Part shown: positions 25,671-33,582 of the stretch, piece by piece
Numbering within the stretch: position 1 is the stretch's first letter
Layout of the letters: every line of letters starts with the position of its first letter
Origin: Verrucomicrobiota bacterium
GTDB taxonomy: Bacteria; Verrucomicrobiota; Verrucomicrobiia; Limisphaerales; J093
Length of the DNA stretch: 63,247 nt
Assembly: GCA_022710935.1 (NCBI GenBank)
Contig: JAKLFY010000036.1
Location: 1 to 63,247, forward strand
Reading direction: 5' to 3'
Position numbers and translations under genes: made by a program
Notes under the pieces: generated by a model
Told to the model about the DNA's origin: nothing
The model's database searches: none
Seen by the model: the letters and a program-made list of their open reading frames with translations, nothing else

Positions 25671-25759
25671 CGAGGCTTCGACTCACTCCAGCGAAGCATG
25701 TCGCCAGATCGGGCCCGCCGGGGTGCAACCTTGGCCACCGACGATCGACGCCTCGCTAA
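25667..25759. repeat. Palindromic-ended element overlapping the DUF1080 stop codon
   Basis: TTAGCGAGGC (25667-25676) is exactly inverse to GCCTCGCTAA (25750-25759), with a further CGA/TCG pair inside. The DUF1080 stop TAG is bases 25668-25670. Length is 93 bases. The following 25760-25907 contains a small GCGCCGC hairpin and the leader of the transporter gene. Confidence 0.6.
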
Positions 25760-25907
25760 GAGGCGCCGCTGCGCGGCGCAAGAATCAAGTTGTCAAGTTT
25801 TCGCTTGAATCGGCATCCGGTTGCTGCCATAAGGCGCGGACTCTGCATGACCGCCCCTTCATAAAGGCGAACGAATCGGTTTAACCATAAACGAGCAGGA
25901 GTTAAGG

Positions 25908-27464
25908 ATGACGGAAAACAAAGTGAGTTGGGTGTATCCAAGATTGCAGTTGGCCTATTTGCTGCAATTCGCGATTTGGGGCAGTTGGTCTGTGGCGCTT
26001 GGAGGTTACCTCAACGGCAAGATGAGCGGCGCGCACGTGGGCGCCCTCTACATGGCCATCCCGTGGGGAGCGATCATCGCCCCCTTGTTCATTGGCCCGA
26101 TTGCGGACCGTTTCTTTTCGGCTCAGAAGGTCCTGGGTCTGCTGCATCTGATCAGCGGGGCCGCCCTGGTGGCCTGCGGCGTCATCTGCGCCCAAGCGGA
26201 GACCGCCGCGGCGGGCGGCGCAGTGACTGTGCCGTTCGGATCGCTCATGGTATTGATGCTCATCTCGGGCATCTGCTACATGCCTTCGATACCGCTCATC
26301 AACACCGTCGTTTTCAAGCACATACCCGACTCGGCCTCGGCGCCCAAAGTCTTCATTTTCGGGACGGTCGGCTGGATTGTGGTCAACCTGGTTGTCGAGG
26401 TGTTTGCCGGAGGCGCGTCGAGCCCGACGTTCTTCTTCATCGGGGGCGGTTGCGGCATCGCTATGGGGCTGTATTCGCTCACACTGCCGGACACGCCGCC
26501 CAAGGGCGCTTCCACCCAGGGGGCCAAAGACGCATTCGGCCTCGGGGCTCTGGCGATGTTCAAGTCGCCGACGTTCACCATCTTTCTGCTGTGTGCGTTC
26601 ATGGTGAGCATCTTCGGCAGCAATTACTTCTTCCCGTCCGTCGTCGCTTACCTGACCGAATACGGATATCCGGCGCCGGTGGCCCTGACGACGCTGAATC
26701 AGTTCTCCGAGTTGTTCTTCATGGCGATTCTGGCCTTCTGCGTGGCGCGGTTCGGGCTCAAGTGGGTGTTGGTGATCGGGATGAGCGCCTGGGCGATCCG
26801 GTACTTCATCTTCACACAGGAGGGATTCCTGTTCGCCCTGGTCGGGCTGCTCTTCCACGGCATGGCGTACGCCTTCCTTTATACCGCGGCCTACATGTTC
26901 GGCGACCGCGTGGCCCCTGCCCATCTCAAGGCGAGCGTCCAGAGCTTGCTCGCCTTCCTCCTTCTGGGGATCGGCCAGGTCCTGAGCGGATATCTCTTTG
27001 GCTACCAAATTGACCGGTCCGCTCCCGCAATCACCAAGACCGTCGCGACTGAGGAGGGCAAGGTGGCCAAGAGCCTGCCGGCCTGGAACGTGCCCGAAAT
27101 GGAGACATCGGCCTGGCGTTATCTCGATCTTGCCAAGTCGGTCAAGTACATCGGAGGCGACAAGACGGTCTTCAGCTTCGGGGAACACCTGGGCCAGTAC
27201 ACCCAAGAGGACGGCTCGATCGCCATCGAGAAACTGCCTGAGGTCTGGGAATCGGGCGGTGTCTCCTACGGCAAGGATGAGTTGAAGGCGACGTTCGACA
27301 AGATCGGCACGCCCCTCACCCGCGAGAAGTACCTCCAGGCCCAGCGACACAACTGGACCAAGTTCTTCGTGCCGCCGGCGATTTTCGTCTGCTTCTGGGT
27401 CTTCCTGTTCATCATCTTCGGCAGGGAACCTGTCAAGGCCCAGGAAGAGCCCGCGAAGGCCTGA
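25908..27464 (+). CDS. Nucleoside:proton symporter-type MFS transporter with a soluble insert
   Basis: 518 residues and about 12 hydrophobic helices. The N terminus (Leu-Gln-Leu-Ala-Tyr-Leu-Leu-Gln-Phe, then Ile-Trp-Gly-Ser-Trp) and the Pro-Ile-Ala-Asp-Arg-Phe-Phe loop after helix 2 fit the NupG/XapB nucleoside:H+ symporter branch. Between the last two helices (~368-485) there is a charged, soluble segment of roughly 120 residues. Its likely job is import of nucleosides or a related solute into the cytoplasm; the substrate is not determinable from sequence. An AGGAG lies about 9 bases before the ATG. It is a single-gene unit closed by the terminator at 27489-27523. Confidence 0.85.
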   Translation: MTENKVSWVYPRLQLAYLLQFAIWGSWSVALGGYLNGKMSGAHVGALYMAIPWGAIIAPLFIGPIADRFFSAQKVLGLLHLISGAALVACGVICAQAETAAAGGAVTVPFGSLMVLMLISGICYMPSIPLINTVVFKHIPDSASAPKVFIFGTVGWIVVNLVVEVFAGGASSPTFFFIGGGCGIAMGLYSLTLPDTPPKGASTQGAKDAFGLGALAMFKSPTFTIFLLCAFMVSIFGSNYFFPSVVAYLTEYGYPAPVALTTLNQFSELFFMAILAFCVARFGLKWVLVIGMSAWAIRYFIFTQEGFLFALVGLLFHGMAYAFLYTAAYMFGDRVAPAHLKASVQSLLAFLLLGIGQVLSGYLFGYQIDRSAPAITKTVATEEGKVAKSLPAWNVPEMETSAWRYLDLAKSVKYIGGDKTVFSFGEHLGQYTQEDGSIAIEKLPEVWESGGVSYGKDELKATFDKIGTPLTREKYLQAQRHNWTKFFVPPAIFVCFWVFLFIIFGREPVKAQEEPAKA

Positions 27465-27488
27465 AGACTTACGCGCGGTTTTGTGCTC

Positions 27489-27523
27489 CGGCCCGGGGGC
27501 GATTGCTGCTCCCGGGCCGTTTT
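27489..27523 (+). terminator. Intrinsic terminator of the MFS gene
   Basis: CGGCCCGGG and CCCGGGCCG form a nine-pair stem around a short loop, followed by TTTTA. It starts about 25 bases after the stop codon at 27464. Confidence 0.8.
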
Positions 27524-27543
27524 ACAATTGGGCAACAGTGTCC

Positions 27544-27644
27544 TTGGAGGTTGTCGGTGGGAATCGAGCTTGCGCCGCGTGGGGGCACGCGGCCTACAAC
27601 CGCTGCATTCTTCGATGCGGTAGGCCGGGTGCCCTCGCCCGGCG
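27544..27644. repeat. BIME-like dispersed repeat, copy 1
   Basis: Bases 27544-27599 match 52794-52849 with only about four differences. The unit contains a GCCGCGT/ACGCGGC hairpin followed by CTAC, then GTAG and a GCCGGG/CCCGGC hairpin, so the two hairpins are themselves joined by an outer inverted pair. It is the main content of the non-coding stretch 27524-27842. Confidence 0.65.
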
Positions 27645-27842
27645 TCAAGGCCCCGCACGCAAAGTGAGACTTCCCCGAACACGTACGCGCTTGCCCCTTG
27701 AACCTCGGAATGCACAAGTCGTTGGTAATCAAGGATGCCATTTTGAGGTTCGTGGGCAGAACTGCTGATCGGGATTTGCTTGCGGTCAGCGCTGGCCAGT
27801 GCATAATGCGCCCCGAACGAAGCGATCGCGACCGGCTGGCAT

Positions 27843-27919
27843 GCGCGAGTAGCTCAATTGGATAGAGCGTCGGCCTCCGGAGCCGAAGGTTATGGGTTCG
27901 ACCCCCGTCTCGCGTACCA
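27843..27919 (+). tRNA. tRNA-Arg (anticodon CCG)
   Basis: A full cloverleaf can be drawn. Acceptor GCGCGAG pairs with CTCGCGT (one G-U), the D arm is GCTC/GAGC, and the anticodon stem TCGGC/GCCGA encloses loop CTCCGGA, giving anticodon CCG for codon CGG. The T arm is ATGGG/CCCGT with TTCGACC. CCA is encoded. The reading frame of the downstream PTS gene extends back into the T arm. Confidence 0.95.
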
Positions 27920-29142
27920 GCTCATATTTCGTCGCGGCCCTGACGGCGCTGAGCGAAAACACTTACCTGTCTGCCATCCGCGCCGGGATGGTTTCTGTTG
28001 TCCCCCTGACGATCATTGGCGGCCTGTTCATGATCATGGCTTACCTGCCGGTCCCAGGCTGGGAGGACCGAATCGCCCCCCATCAGCAAGTCCTGCAGAT
28101 CCCGGTCAGCGCCACGTTCGGACTGCTGGCGGTCTTTGTCTCTTTCGCGATCGGCTACGATCTGGGGCAGCGCCTCAAGCAGGAGGCAGTCGTCAGCGCC
28201 TCGCTGGCGACGCTGGTGTTCCTGATGCTGCAGATCAGACTCGAGGATCTGAGTCTCGAGATGGACAACCTCGGCTCGAAAGGGCTTTTCCCGGCAATCG
28301 TGATCGCCCTCGTCTCGGTGCGGCTTCAGAAGCTCTTCAGCGACAAGGGCGTGGTCATCAAGCTGCCAGCCAATGTCCCGCACGTGGTGTACGAGTCGTT
28401 TCTCTCGTTGATCCCCATGTGTTTCCTGGTGCTCGGGTTCTGGCTCATCCGGTTCGTTCTGGGGGTGGACATCAACCAGATCGTGCAGACGGTGTTCAAG
28501 CCGTTGGTGTTCGCCCTCAACACGCTGCCCGGCATCCTCGTCTACGCCTTTCTTGTCACCATGCTCTGGTCGGTGGGCATCAATGGCGACAACGCGATGG
28601 ACGCCCTGGTCGCCCCCATCTTCCTCCAGTTCCTGACCGAGAACGTTGCGGCCATGACCCAGGGCCAACCCCTGCCGAACGTGACGGCCTACGGCTTCTT
28701 CACCACATTCGTCAACGTGGGCGGGACCGGGGCAACCATCGCGCTCGCGCTCATCATGGTGAACTCGAAGGAACCCGGCTTCAGAAAGATCAGTCGCCTC
28801 TCGTTGCCGACGCAGATCTTCCAGATCAACGAGCCGATCTTCTTCGGATTCCCGATCGTGCTCAATCCGGTCTTCATGATCCCGTACGTGCTCAACGCCA
28901 TGATCCTGACCGCCAGCACGTATTTGCTGATGGACTGGGGAATCATCAACAAGCCGTTCGTCAACGTGCCCTGGACCACCCCGCCCATCATCGGACATTA
29001 CCTTGTGTCGGGCGGGGATTGGCGGGCGGCGGTGTGGGGTGTGCTGTCGATCCTCATCGCCATGGCGGTCTACGTTCCGTTCGCGAAGGCGGCCGAGAGG
29101 CAACGCCTGCGTGCCGAAGCCGCCGGGGCGGCTCGCGAATAG
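27892..29142 (+). CDS. PTS sugar transporter subunit IIC (cellobiose/chitobiose type), 5' end inside tRNA-Arg
   Basis: 416 codons if the first ATG is used. It is a polytopic membrane protein of the lactose/cellobiose EIIC family: Ser-Ala-Ile-Arg-x-Gly-Met-Val, Pro-Leu-Thr-Ile-Ile-Gly-Gly-Leu-Phe, Ser-Val-Gly-Ile-Asn-Gly-Asp-Asn, and Gln-Ile-Asn-Glu-Pro-Ile-Phe-Phe-Gly-Phe-Pro with the conserved Asn-Glu-Pro. Family members normally have about 15-20 more residues before this homology. The only ATG before the first transmembrane segment is at 27892, within the tRNA T arm, so the natural 5' end seems to have been lost or replaced at the tRNA 3' end. No EI, HPr, IIA or IIB is in the window. It may be a pseudogene or may be translated from an unusual site. 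Confidence 0.8.
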   Translation: MGSTPVSRTSSYFVAALTALSENTYLSAIRAGMVSVVPLTIIGGLFMIMAYLPVPGWEDRIAPHQQVLQIPVSATFGLLAVFVSFAIGYDLGQRLKQEAVVSASLATLVFLMLQIRLEDLSLEMDNLGSKGLFPAIVIALVSVRLQKLFSDKGVVIKLPANVPHVVYESFLSLIPMCFLVLGFWLIRFVLGVDINQIVQTVFKPLVFALNTLPGILVYAFLVTMLWSVGINGDNAMDALVAPIFLQFLTENVAAMTQGQPLPNVTAYGFFTTFVNVGGTGATIALALIMVNSKEPGFRKISRLSLPTQIFQINEPIFFGFPIVLNPVFMIPYVLNAMILTASTYLLMDWGIINKPFVNVPWTTPPIIGHYLVSGGDWRAAVWGVLSILIAMAVYVPFAKAAERQRLRAEAAGAARE

Positions 29143-29165
29143 GCGGGTTAGCCCTTCTAACCCGC
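29143..29165 (+). terminator. Hairpin directly after the PTS IIC stop codon
   Basis: GCGGGTTA (29143-29150) pairs with TAACCCGC (29158-29165) around a seven-base loop, starting at the base after the TAG stop. The right half is also the left end of the palindromic element at 29158-29229. There is no T tract, so termination is uncertain; RNA 3'-end protection is equally possible. Confidence 0.45.
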
Positions 29166-29229
29166 ATAGCAGTCATCTTGCGAAGTCCGACCGCCCTGTG
29201 CCCTACCGGGCCAGGAAATACGCGGGTTA
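29158..29229. repeat. Palindromic element, TAACCCG-type family, overlapping the AKR stop codon
   Basis: Left end TAACCCGCAT, right end ACGCGGGTTA, 72 bases, with an internal GCGAAGTCCGAC shared (one base changed) with the element at 57849. The terminal TTA (29227-29229) reads as the TAA stop of the aldo/keto reductase on the reverse strand. Confidence 0.75.
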
Positions 29230-30129
29230 GGCCGTCTGCGCGAGGAGGCGCAACGATTCGTCCATTTGTTCCGTGCTCTCGGCCCCGAGCGTCATCGCAT
29301 CGAGCAAGCCGAGCCCCGTGGCGAATCGCATGCATTCCTCTCTCATGTGCGCCAGGGTGCCCTCGCCATAGATCTTCATACCGATCAGGGCCTTGCCGTT
29401 CGCTTTCGCCGTTTTGAGAACCGACACGACCTCATCGACCGGCCCATCCATCTTGGCCCCTTTGGGGTTGATGCGCGCCAGGATCACGTCGACCCAGGGG
29501 CAGTTGGCCGCGGTCTTGAGCGCGCCGAAATCGTGGCAGGAGACCCCCAGGGCGCGGATCTGCTTCTTCTCCTTGGCTTCGGCCAGCGCGTCCATGTACG
29601 GGCGCATCTCCTCTTCCCACTCCGGGTTGTCGAGGCAATGGAGCAGGACAATATCGAGATAATCCGTCGCCAGCTCATGGCGAAACCGCTGGACGGCCAT
29701 TTGGGTCGATCGCCGCTTGAACTCCGCCGGCACTTGCGAGGGTTGGCCGTCATAGCGATACCAAAGCTTTGTCAGGACGGTGACCTTGTCGCGCGGCAGC
29801 GACTTCAGGACTTCGCGGAAGTAGACGTGCGAGCCGTACAAATCCGCCAGATCGAAGAACGTGATCCCCCGGTCGTAATCGTGGCGGAGCAGGGTCGTGA
29901 GCTTCTCGAAGCCCATGCGGGTATGATTGGATTGCCGGTTGCCGCCGCTCATGCCGGTTCCCTGGCCGATGCGCGAGAGGGTGATGCCGGTCTTGCCCAG
30001 CGAGCCTTGCGGGGGGGCGTCGGGGCTGGGGCCGGCCTGGGCGCGCACAACGCTGTACAAGCAGGCGGATCCGCCCGCCAGGGAGGCGAGGAAGTGTCGT
30101 CGGCCGATGCGTTTCATAGGTGTTCTCAT
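29227..30129 (-). CDS. Tat-exported aldo/keto reductase
   Basis: 300 residues, or 296 from the second Met at 30117. The N terminus carries a twin-arginine motif (Gly-Arg-Arg-His-Phe-Leu-Ala-Ser) with a hydrophobic stretch, so export of a folded, cofactor-loaded enzyme is expected. The AKR tetrad is visible: Asp and Tyr in Phe-Asp-Leu-Ala-Asp-Leu-Tyr-Gly, Lys in Leu-Thr-Lys-Leu-Trp, and His in Val-Leu-Leu-His-Cys-Leu-Asp. The family reduces aldehydes or ketones, or oxidises sugars, with NAD(P)H. In this phylum such exported oxidoreductases are thought to act on sugars, which is inference. The stop codon lies in a palindromic element, and a hairpin plus T-run sits right before the start. Confidence 0.9.
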   Translation of the reverse strand: MRTPMKRIGRRHFLASLAGGSACLYSVVRAQAGPSPDAPPQGSLGKTGITLSRIGQGTGMSGGNRQSNHTRMGFEKLTTLLRHDYDRGITFFDLADLYGSHVYFREVLKSLPRDKVTVLTKLWYRYDGQPSQVPAEFKRRSTQMAVQRFRHELATDYLDIVLLHCLDNPEWEEEMRPYMDALAEAKEKKQIRALGVSCHDFGALKTAANCPWVDVILARINPKGAKMDGPVDEVVSVLKTAKANGKALIGMKIYGEGTLAHMREECMRFATGLGLLDAMTLGAESTEQMDESLRLLAQTA

Positions 30130-30164
30130 AAAAAGACTATGGCCGGGTTACCACCCGGCCATAT
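30126..30164 (-). terminator. Intrinsic-type terminator between the sensor kinase and the aldo/keto reductase
   Basis: On the reverse strand GGCCGGGT and ACCCGGCC form an eight-pair stem (30141-30160) with a four-base loop, followed by a run of five T. It ends within a few bases of the AKR start, so it could stop readthrough from the kinase gene or act as an attenuator of the AKR gene. Confidence 0.65.
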
Positions 30165-30311
30165 CTTACACAAGAAACAACTTTGAGAACTCTTGCTGCC
30201 GCTCAGCACCCCGGGGCATCCGCCCCTTCGAAATCTCAATGACAGGTGCACAATACCCCAGACGGCGATCCCGAACAGTCACCAGTTCTGGGGACACGTG
30301 TCACCCCTCCG

Positions 30312-33300
30312 CTAGCCGCGCCCCAACGGCGCGGTCAATCGCACCACGGTGCCGCCTTCGGACGCAGGGCTGATTTCGAAGCGGCCGCCCACATCCTCCA
30401 AACGCTGCCGCATGTTGCGCAGGCCGTTGCGTGACGAGGCGCGCGCTGTGTCCTGGACGGCGAATCCGCGCCCGTTGTCCTCGATCTCGATCACATAGGA
30501 GTCGGCGCCGAGCTTGAGCCGAATCCAGACGGCGGAGGCGTGGGCGTGGCGGACCACGTTCGTCACCGCCTCCTTGAATGCGAGGAAGAGGTTGTGTCGC
30601 GCGTCGGGCGGCAGCGGGCAGGCCGGCAGCTCCGCGGGCACATCGAGGCGGCACCGCACACCCGCCAGGGACAGGTATTCCTGGGCGTATTTGCTGACGT
30701 AGGTCATCAAACCGTCGAGCGTGTCGTTCGAGGGATTGACGGCCCAAACGATCTCATCAAGCACCCGGGTGGTGTCCCGGGCCGTCTGGGAAATCTGCCG
30801 CGCGTGGGCCTCGACTTCGGCGGGGTCGGCCTTGTCGCCCTCCACCAACTCGCCCAGGAGGGCCACCTGCGTCAGGCTGGCGCCCAACTGGTCGTGGATG
30901 TCGCGGGCGATGCGCGCGCGCTCGCGTTCGAGCGCTTCCTTCTGTTCGAGCCGCTCGACCTGGCGCTTGAGCCTCTGGGTCGAGATCAGATAGACCAGCC
31001 CGACAATCGCGCCAAGAAGGAGCGACGCCGAGGCCCCGAGAAACCACGGGGTTTGCCAGAGCGGCGTTTCGACACTCACGGCGAAACTCGCGCCGACCTC
31101 ATTCCAGACGCCGTCCTCGTTCGATGCCGTGACGCAAAACCGGTAATCGCCCGGTGGCAGCCGGCTGTAGCGCGCGACACGGCTGTTGCCCGCCTCGGTC
31201 CAGGCGCTCTCGTGCCCTTCCATGCGGTAACGAAACCGCCCCTTGTCCGGCGCCACGAGGTTGATGCTGGTGTACTGGATTTCGAGATGCTCGCGCCCGG
31301 CGGGCACCACCACCCGCTCCGGCCAACTCGATTCGATCGAGTTTGTCCCGTGCGGCTGCCCGTCGATCAGCACCGCCTCGATCACCACGGGCGGCGGCCG
31401 CGGGTTCACGCGCAGCCGTCCGAGGTGGATGCCCGCCAGCCCGCGGACCGTTGAAAACCAGAGCGTGCCGTCCTCCGCCCGCCATGCCCCGGGTTGTGAT
31501 CCCATCGTGCACTCGCGGGTCGGCATGCCGTCCGGCTTTCCGTAGGCGCGCACGTCGACCAACCCCGTCCCGCTGCGTGCGAATGCGTTCAGGTCACGCC
31601 GCGCGACTCGCATCAGGCCGGTATTCGACCCGAGCCAGAGGCAGTTCTCGTCGTCTTCGAGCAGGTATCCGATGACGTTGCTTGTCAGGCCTTCACGAGT
31701 GGTGTACGCGGTCCAGACACCCTTCTCGAAACGCCCGAGGCCGTTCCCGAGCGTTCCCACCCACAAGACTCCATCCCGGTCGAGCCACAACGACGAGACA
31801 TCATCTCCCGGCGCGCCGTCCTGCCTGCGCCAGGCCGTGAACCGCCCTTCACTCCAACGGTTGAGTCCGCCTCCCCGAGTTCCAACCCACACCCCCTCCG
31901 CGCCGTCGTCGACAATGGCCCTGACATCGTCGTTCGAGAGGCCATCGCGCGTCGTGAAGAGCCGCCAGCCGTCCGGATCGCGCCGCGCCAATCCGCCCGC
32001 TGTGCCGGCCCAAAGGCGTCCCTGGCGATCCTCGTGCAGTGCGGCCACCAGGCGCGGGATCGCTTCGCCTCCGACCCGCAACAGCCGTCCCTCGCGCAAC
32101 TGGAACAACCCGCCCCCTTGCGTTCCCACCCACACATCCTGTGCCCGATCCACAAGCACCGACCACACGGACAGATGGGTCAACCCCTGCTCGGGACCGA
32201 AGCGGCGTCTTTCCGAACCCAGGTAGTAGGCCAGTCCCCCCCCGTTGGAACCGACCCAAAGTCCGCCCTTGGCATCCGTGCAGACGGTCTGGACCACCCC
32301 CACCCCCAGATCGGGCGAGACATCGATCGCCTCGAACGCCTGCGACCTGATGCGGTTGAGTCCGCCCCCGTCGGTTCCCACCCACAGGCTGTCATCGTCG
32401 TCGACGCAAAGGGAGAAGATGTAGTTGTTCGAGAGCCCGTCGCTTGTCGAGTGCCGCCGCACGCGCCCGCCGCCTTCAAAGCGGTAGACCCCCGCCCCGA
32501 GCGTGCCCACCAGCAGGTCGCCCTGCCGATCCTCGCACGCACAGGCGACCGGCGCGGCGCCCCAGGGATACGCACCCAAATCGGCCGTGCATCGAGTGCC
32601 CTCGAACTGTTGCACGCGGCCGTCCCCCAACCGCCAGTAGCCGCCCGCCGCACGAGCCACAAGCGCGTCCAAACGGCCCACCGCCACCTCCTCGTCGATC
32701 TGCGGCTCGAGGTGCCCCGCGCCCGTTGCGGGGCGAATCGAGGCCACCCGGCCATCCGTCCCGGCCCAAACCTGTCCGGCGGTATCGACAACGATCGACC
32801 GCCGGGCCATGGGACGATCGAAACCGAACACAAACGGGCTGAATTGACTGTCCGAGTGGCGCCAGAGCTGACCGTCCGCTGTGTAAAACCAGACGGCACC
32901 CGCGGGATCCTGGGTGGAGGACACCAAACGGCGGGCCGGTGATCCCTGGCCGATGCCCGTGCTGGTGAAGACGCCATCCTTGAACAACGCCACCCCCCCG
33001 GCCTCCGTGCCAATCCACAGGTTACCCGCCCGGTCTTCAAGCAGGCTCACGACGTGGCTGTCGCTCAACCCGGGCGTGCTCTGCGCATCGAACACCCGAA
33101 AACGAAGTCCGTCGAAGCGCACCAGCCCATTCGGGGTGCCGAACCACAGATAGCCATCCCGGGTACGAACGATCGCAGTCACCGAATTGCGCGGCAGCCC
33201 GACGTCGGTGTCCCAGACATCGATCACTTCCTGTCTCCCGCGCGGAGCCGCCTCGAGTGCGGTCGGCGTCGATGCAAGAGCCGGGAGGATCAATATCCCA

Positions 33301-33410
33301 AGCGCCAGCAGCGACACCAGGCTCGACAGACGGATCGAGGCGGCCCCGGGACCGGGCGTGCCCGTGCCGAGCCGTTGACTGAACCTGTTCCTCAGACCAT
33401 GCGAAGGCAC
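30312..33410 (-). CDS. Hybrid-type sensor histidine kinase with an extracytoplasmic two-component propeller
   Basis: About 1032 residues from a GTG at 33410. The frame is open to 33710 but without protein character. A signal/anchor segment comes first, then many Reg_prop propeller blades (~50-700; repeated Leu-Trp-[IV]-Gly-Thr-x-Gly-Gly-Gly-Leu). A Y_Y_Y domain (~716-775), one transmembrane helix (~788-809) and a HisKA_3-type kinase follow, with phosphoacceptor His839 in Arg-Asp-Ile-His-Asp-Gln-Leu-Gly. The HATPase has an N box near 945 and Asp-Asn-Gly-Arg-Gly near 980. Such sensors usually detect glycans or other polymers in the periplasm. There is no receiver domain in the protein and no response regulator nearby, so the partner is elsewhere. 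It is divergent from the dikinase-like gene at 33583. Confidence 0.88.
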   Translation of the reverse strand: MPSHGLRNRFSQRLGTGTPGPGAASIRLSSLVSLLALGILILPALASTPTALEAAPRGRQEVIDVWDTDVGLPRNSVTAIVRTRDGYLWFGTPNGLVRFDGLRFRVFDAQSTPGLSDSHVVSLLEDRAGNLWIGTEAGGVALFKDGVFTSTGIGQGSPARRLVSSTQDPAGAVWFYTADGQLWRHSDSQFSPFVFGFDRPMARRSIVVDTAGQVWAGTDGRVASIRPATGAGHLEPQIDEEVAVGRLDALVARAAGGYWRLGDGRVQQFEGTRCTADLGAYPWGAAPVACACEDRQGDLLVGTLGAGVYRFEGGGRVRRHSTSDGLSNNYIFSLCVDDDDSLWVGTDGGGLNRIRSQAFEAIDVSPDLGVGVVQTVCTDAKGGLWVGSNGGGLAYYLGSERRRFGPEQGLTHLSVWSVLVDRAQDVWVGTQGGGLFQLREGRLLRVGGEAIPRLVAALHEDRQGRLWAGTAGGLARRDPDGWRLFTTRDGLSNDDVRAIVDDGAEGVWVGTRGGGLNRWSEGRFTAWRRQDGAPGDDVSSLWLDRDGVLWVGTLGNGLGRFEKGVWTAYTTREGLTSNVIGYLLEDDENCLWLGSNTGLMRVARRDLNAFARSGTGLVDVRAYGKPDGMPTRECTMGSQPGAWRAEDGTLWFSTVRGLAGIHLGRLRVNPRPPPVVIEAVLIDGQPHGTNSIESSWPERVVVPAGREHLEIQYTSINLVAPDKGRFRYRMEGHESAWTEAGNSRVARYSRLPPGDYRFCVTASNEDGVWNEVGASFAVSVETPLWQTPWFLGASASLLLGAIVGLVYLISTQRLKRQVERLEQKEALERERARIARDIHDQLGASLTQVALLGELVEGDKADPAEVEAHARQISQTARDTTRVLDEIVWAVNPSNDTLDGLMTYVSKYAQEYLSLAGVRCRLDVPAELPACPLPPDARHNLFLAFKEAVTNVVRHAHASAVWIRLKLGADSYVIEIEDNGRGFAVQDTARASSRNGLRNMRQRLEDVGGRFEISPASEGGTVVRLTAPLGRG

Positions 33411-33582
33411 GCGCGATTTACGTACGGCCAGCCGGCAAGGTAAAGAAGTTTGACAGGCGCGACCGCAAACCCCTCGAAGCCGGTCCTGGCCCATCCGTGT
33501 TCCATCCGTAGCCACACTGCCACATCGGATGCATCCTGGAATCCGCTCGCTCCTGGACGGGTTTTGCTCTACTCTCTGCACG

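Noticed and set aside
27892-29142. Treating the EIIC gene and tRNA as evidence of a complete integrated genomic island
   Set aside because: No integrase, no second copy of the tRNA 3' end found downstream by eye, and the following genes look ordinary.
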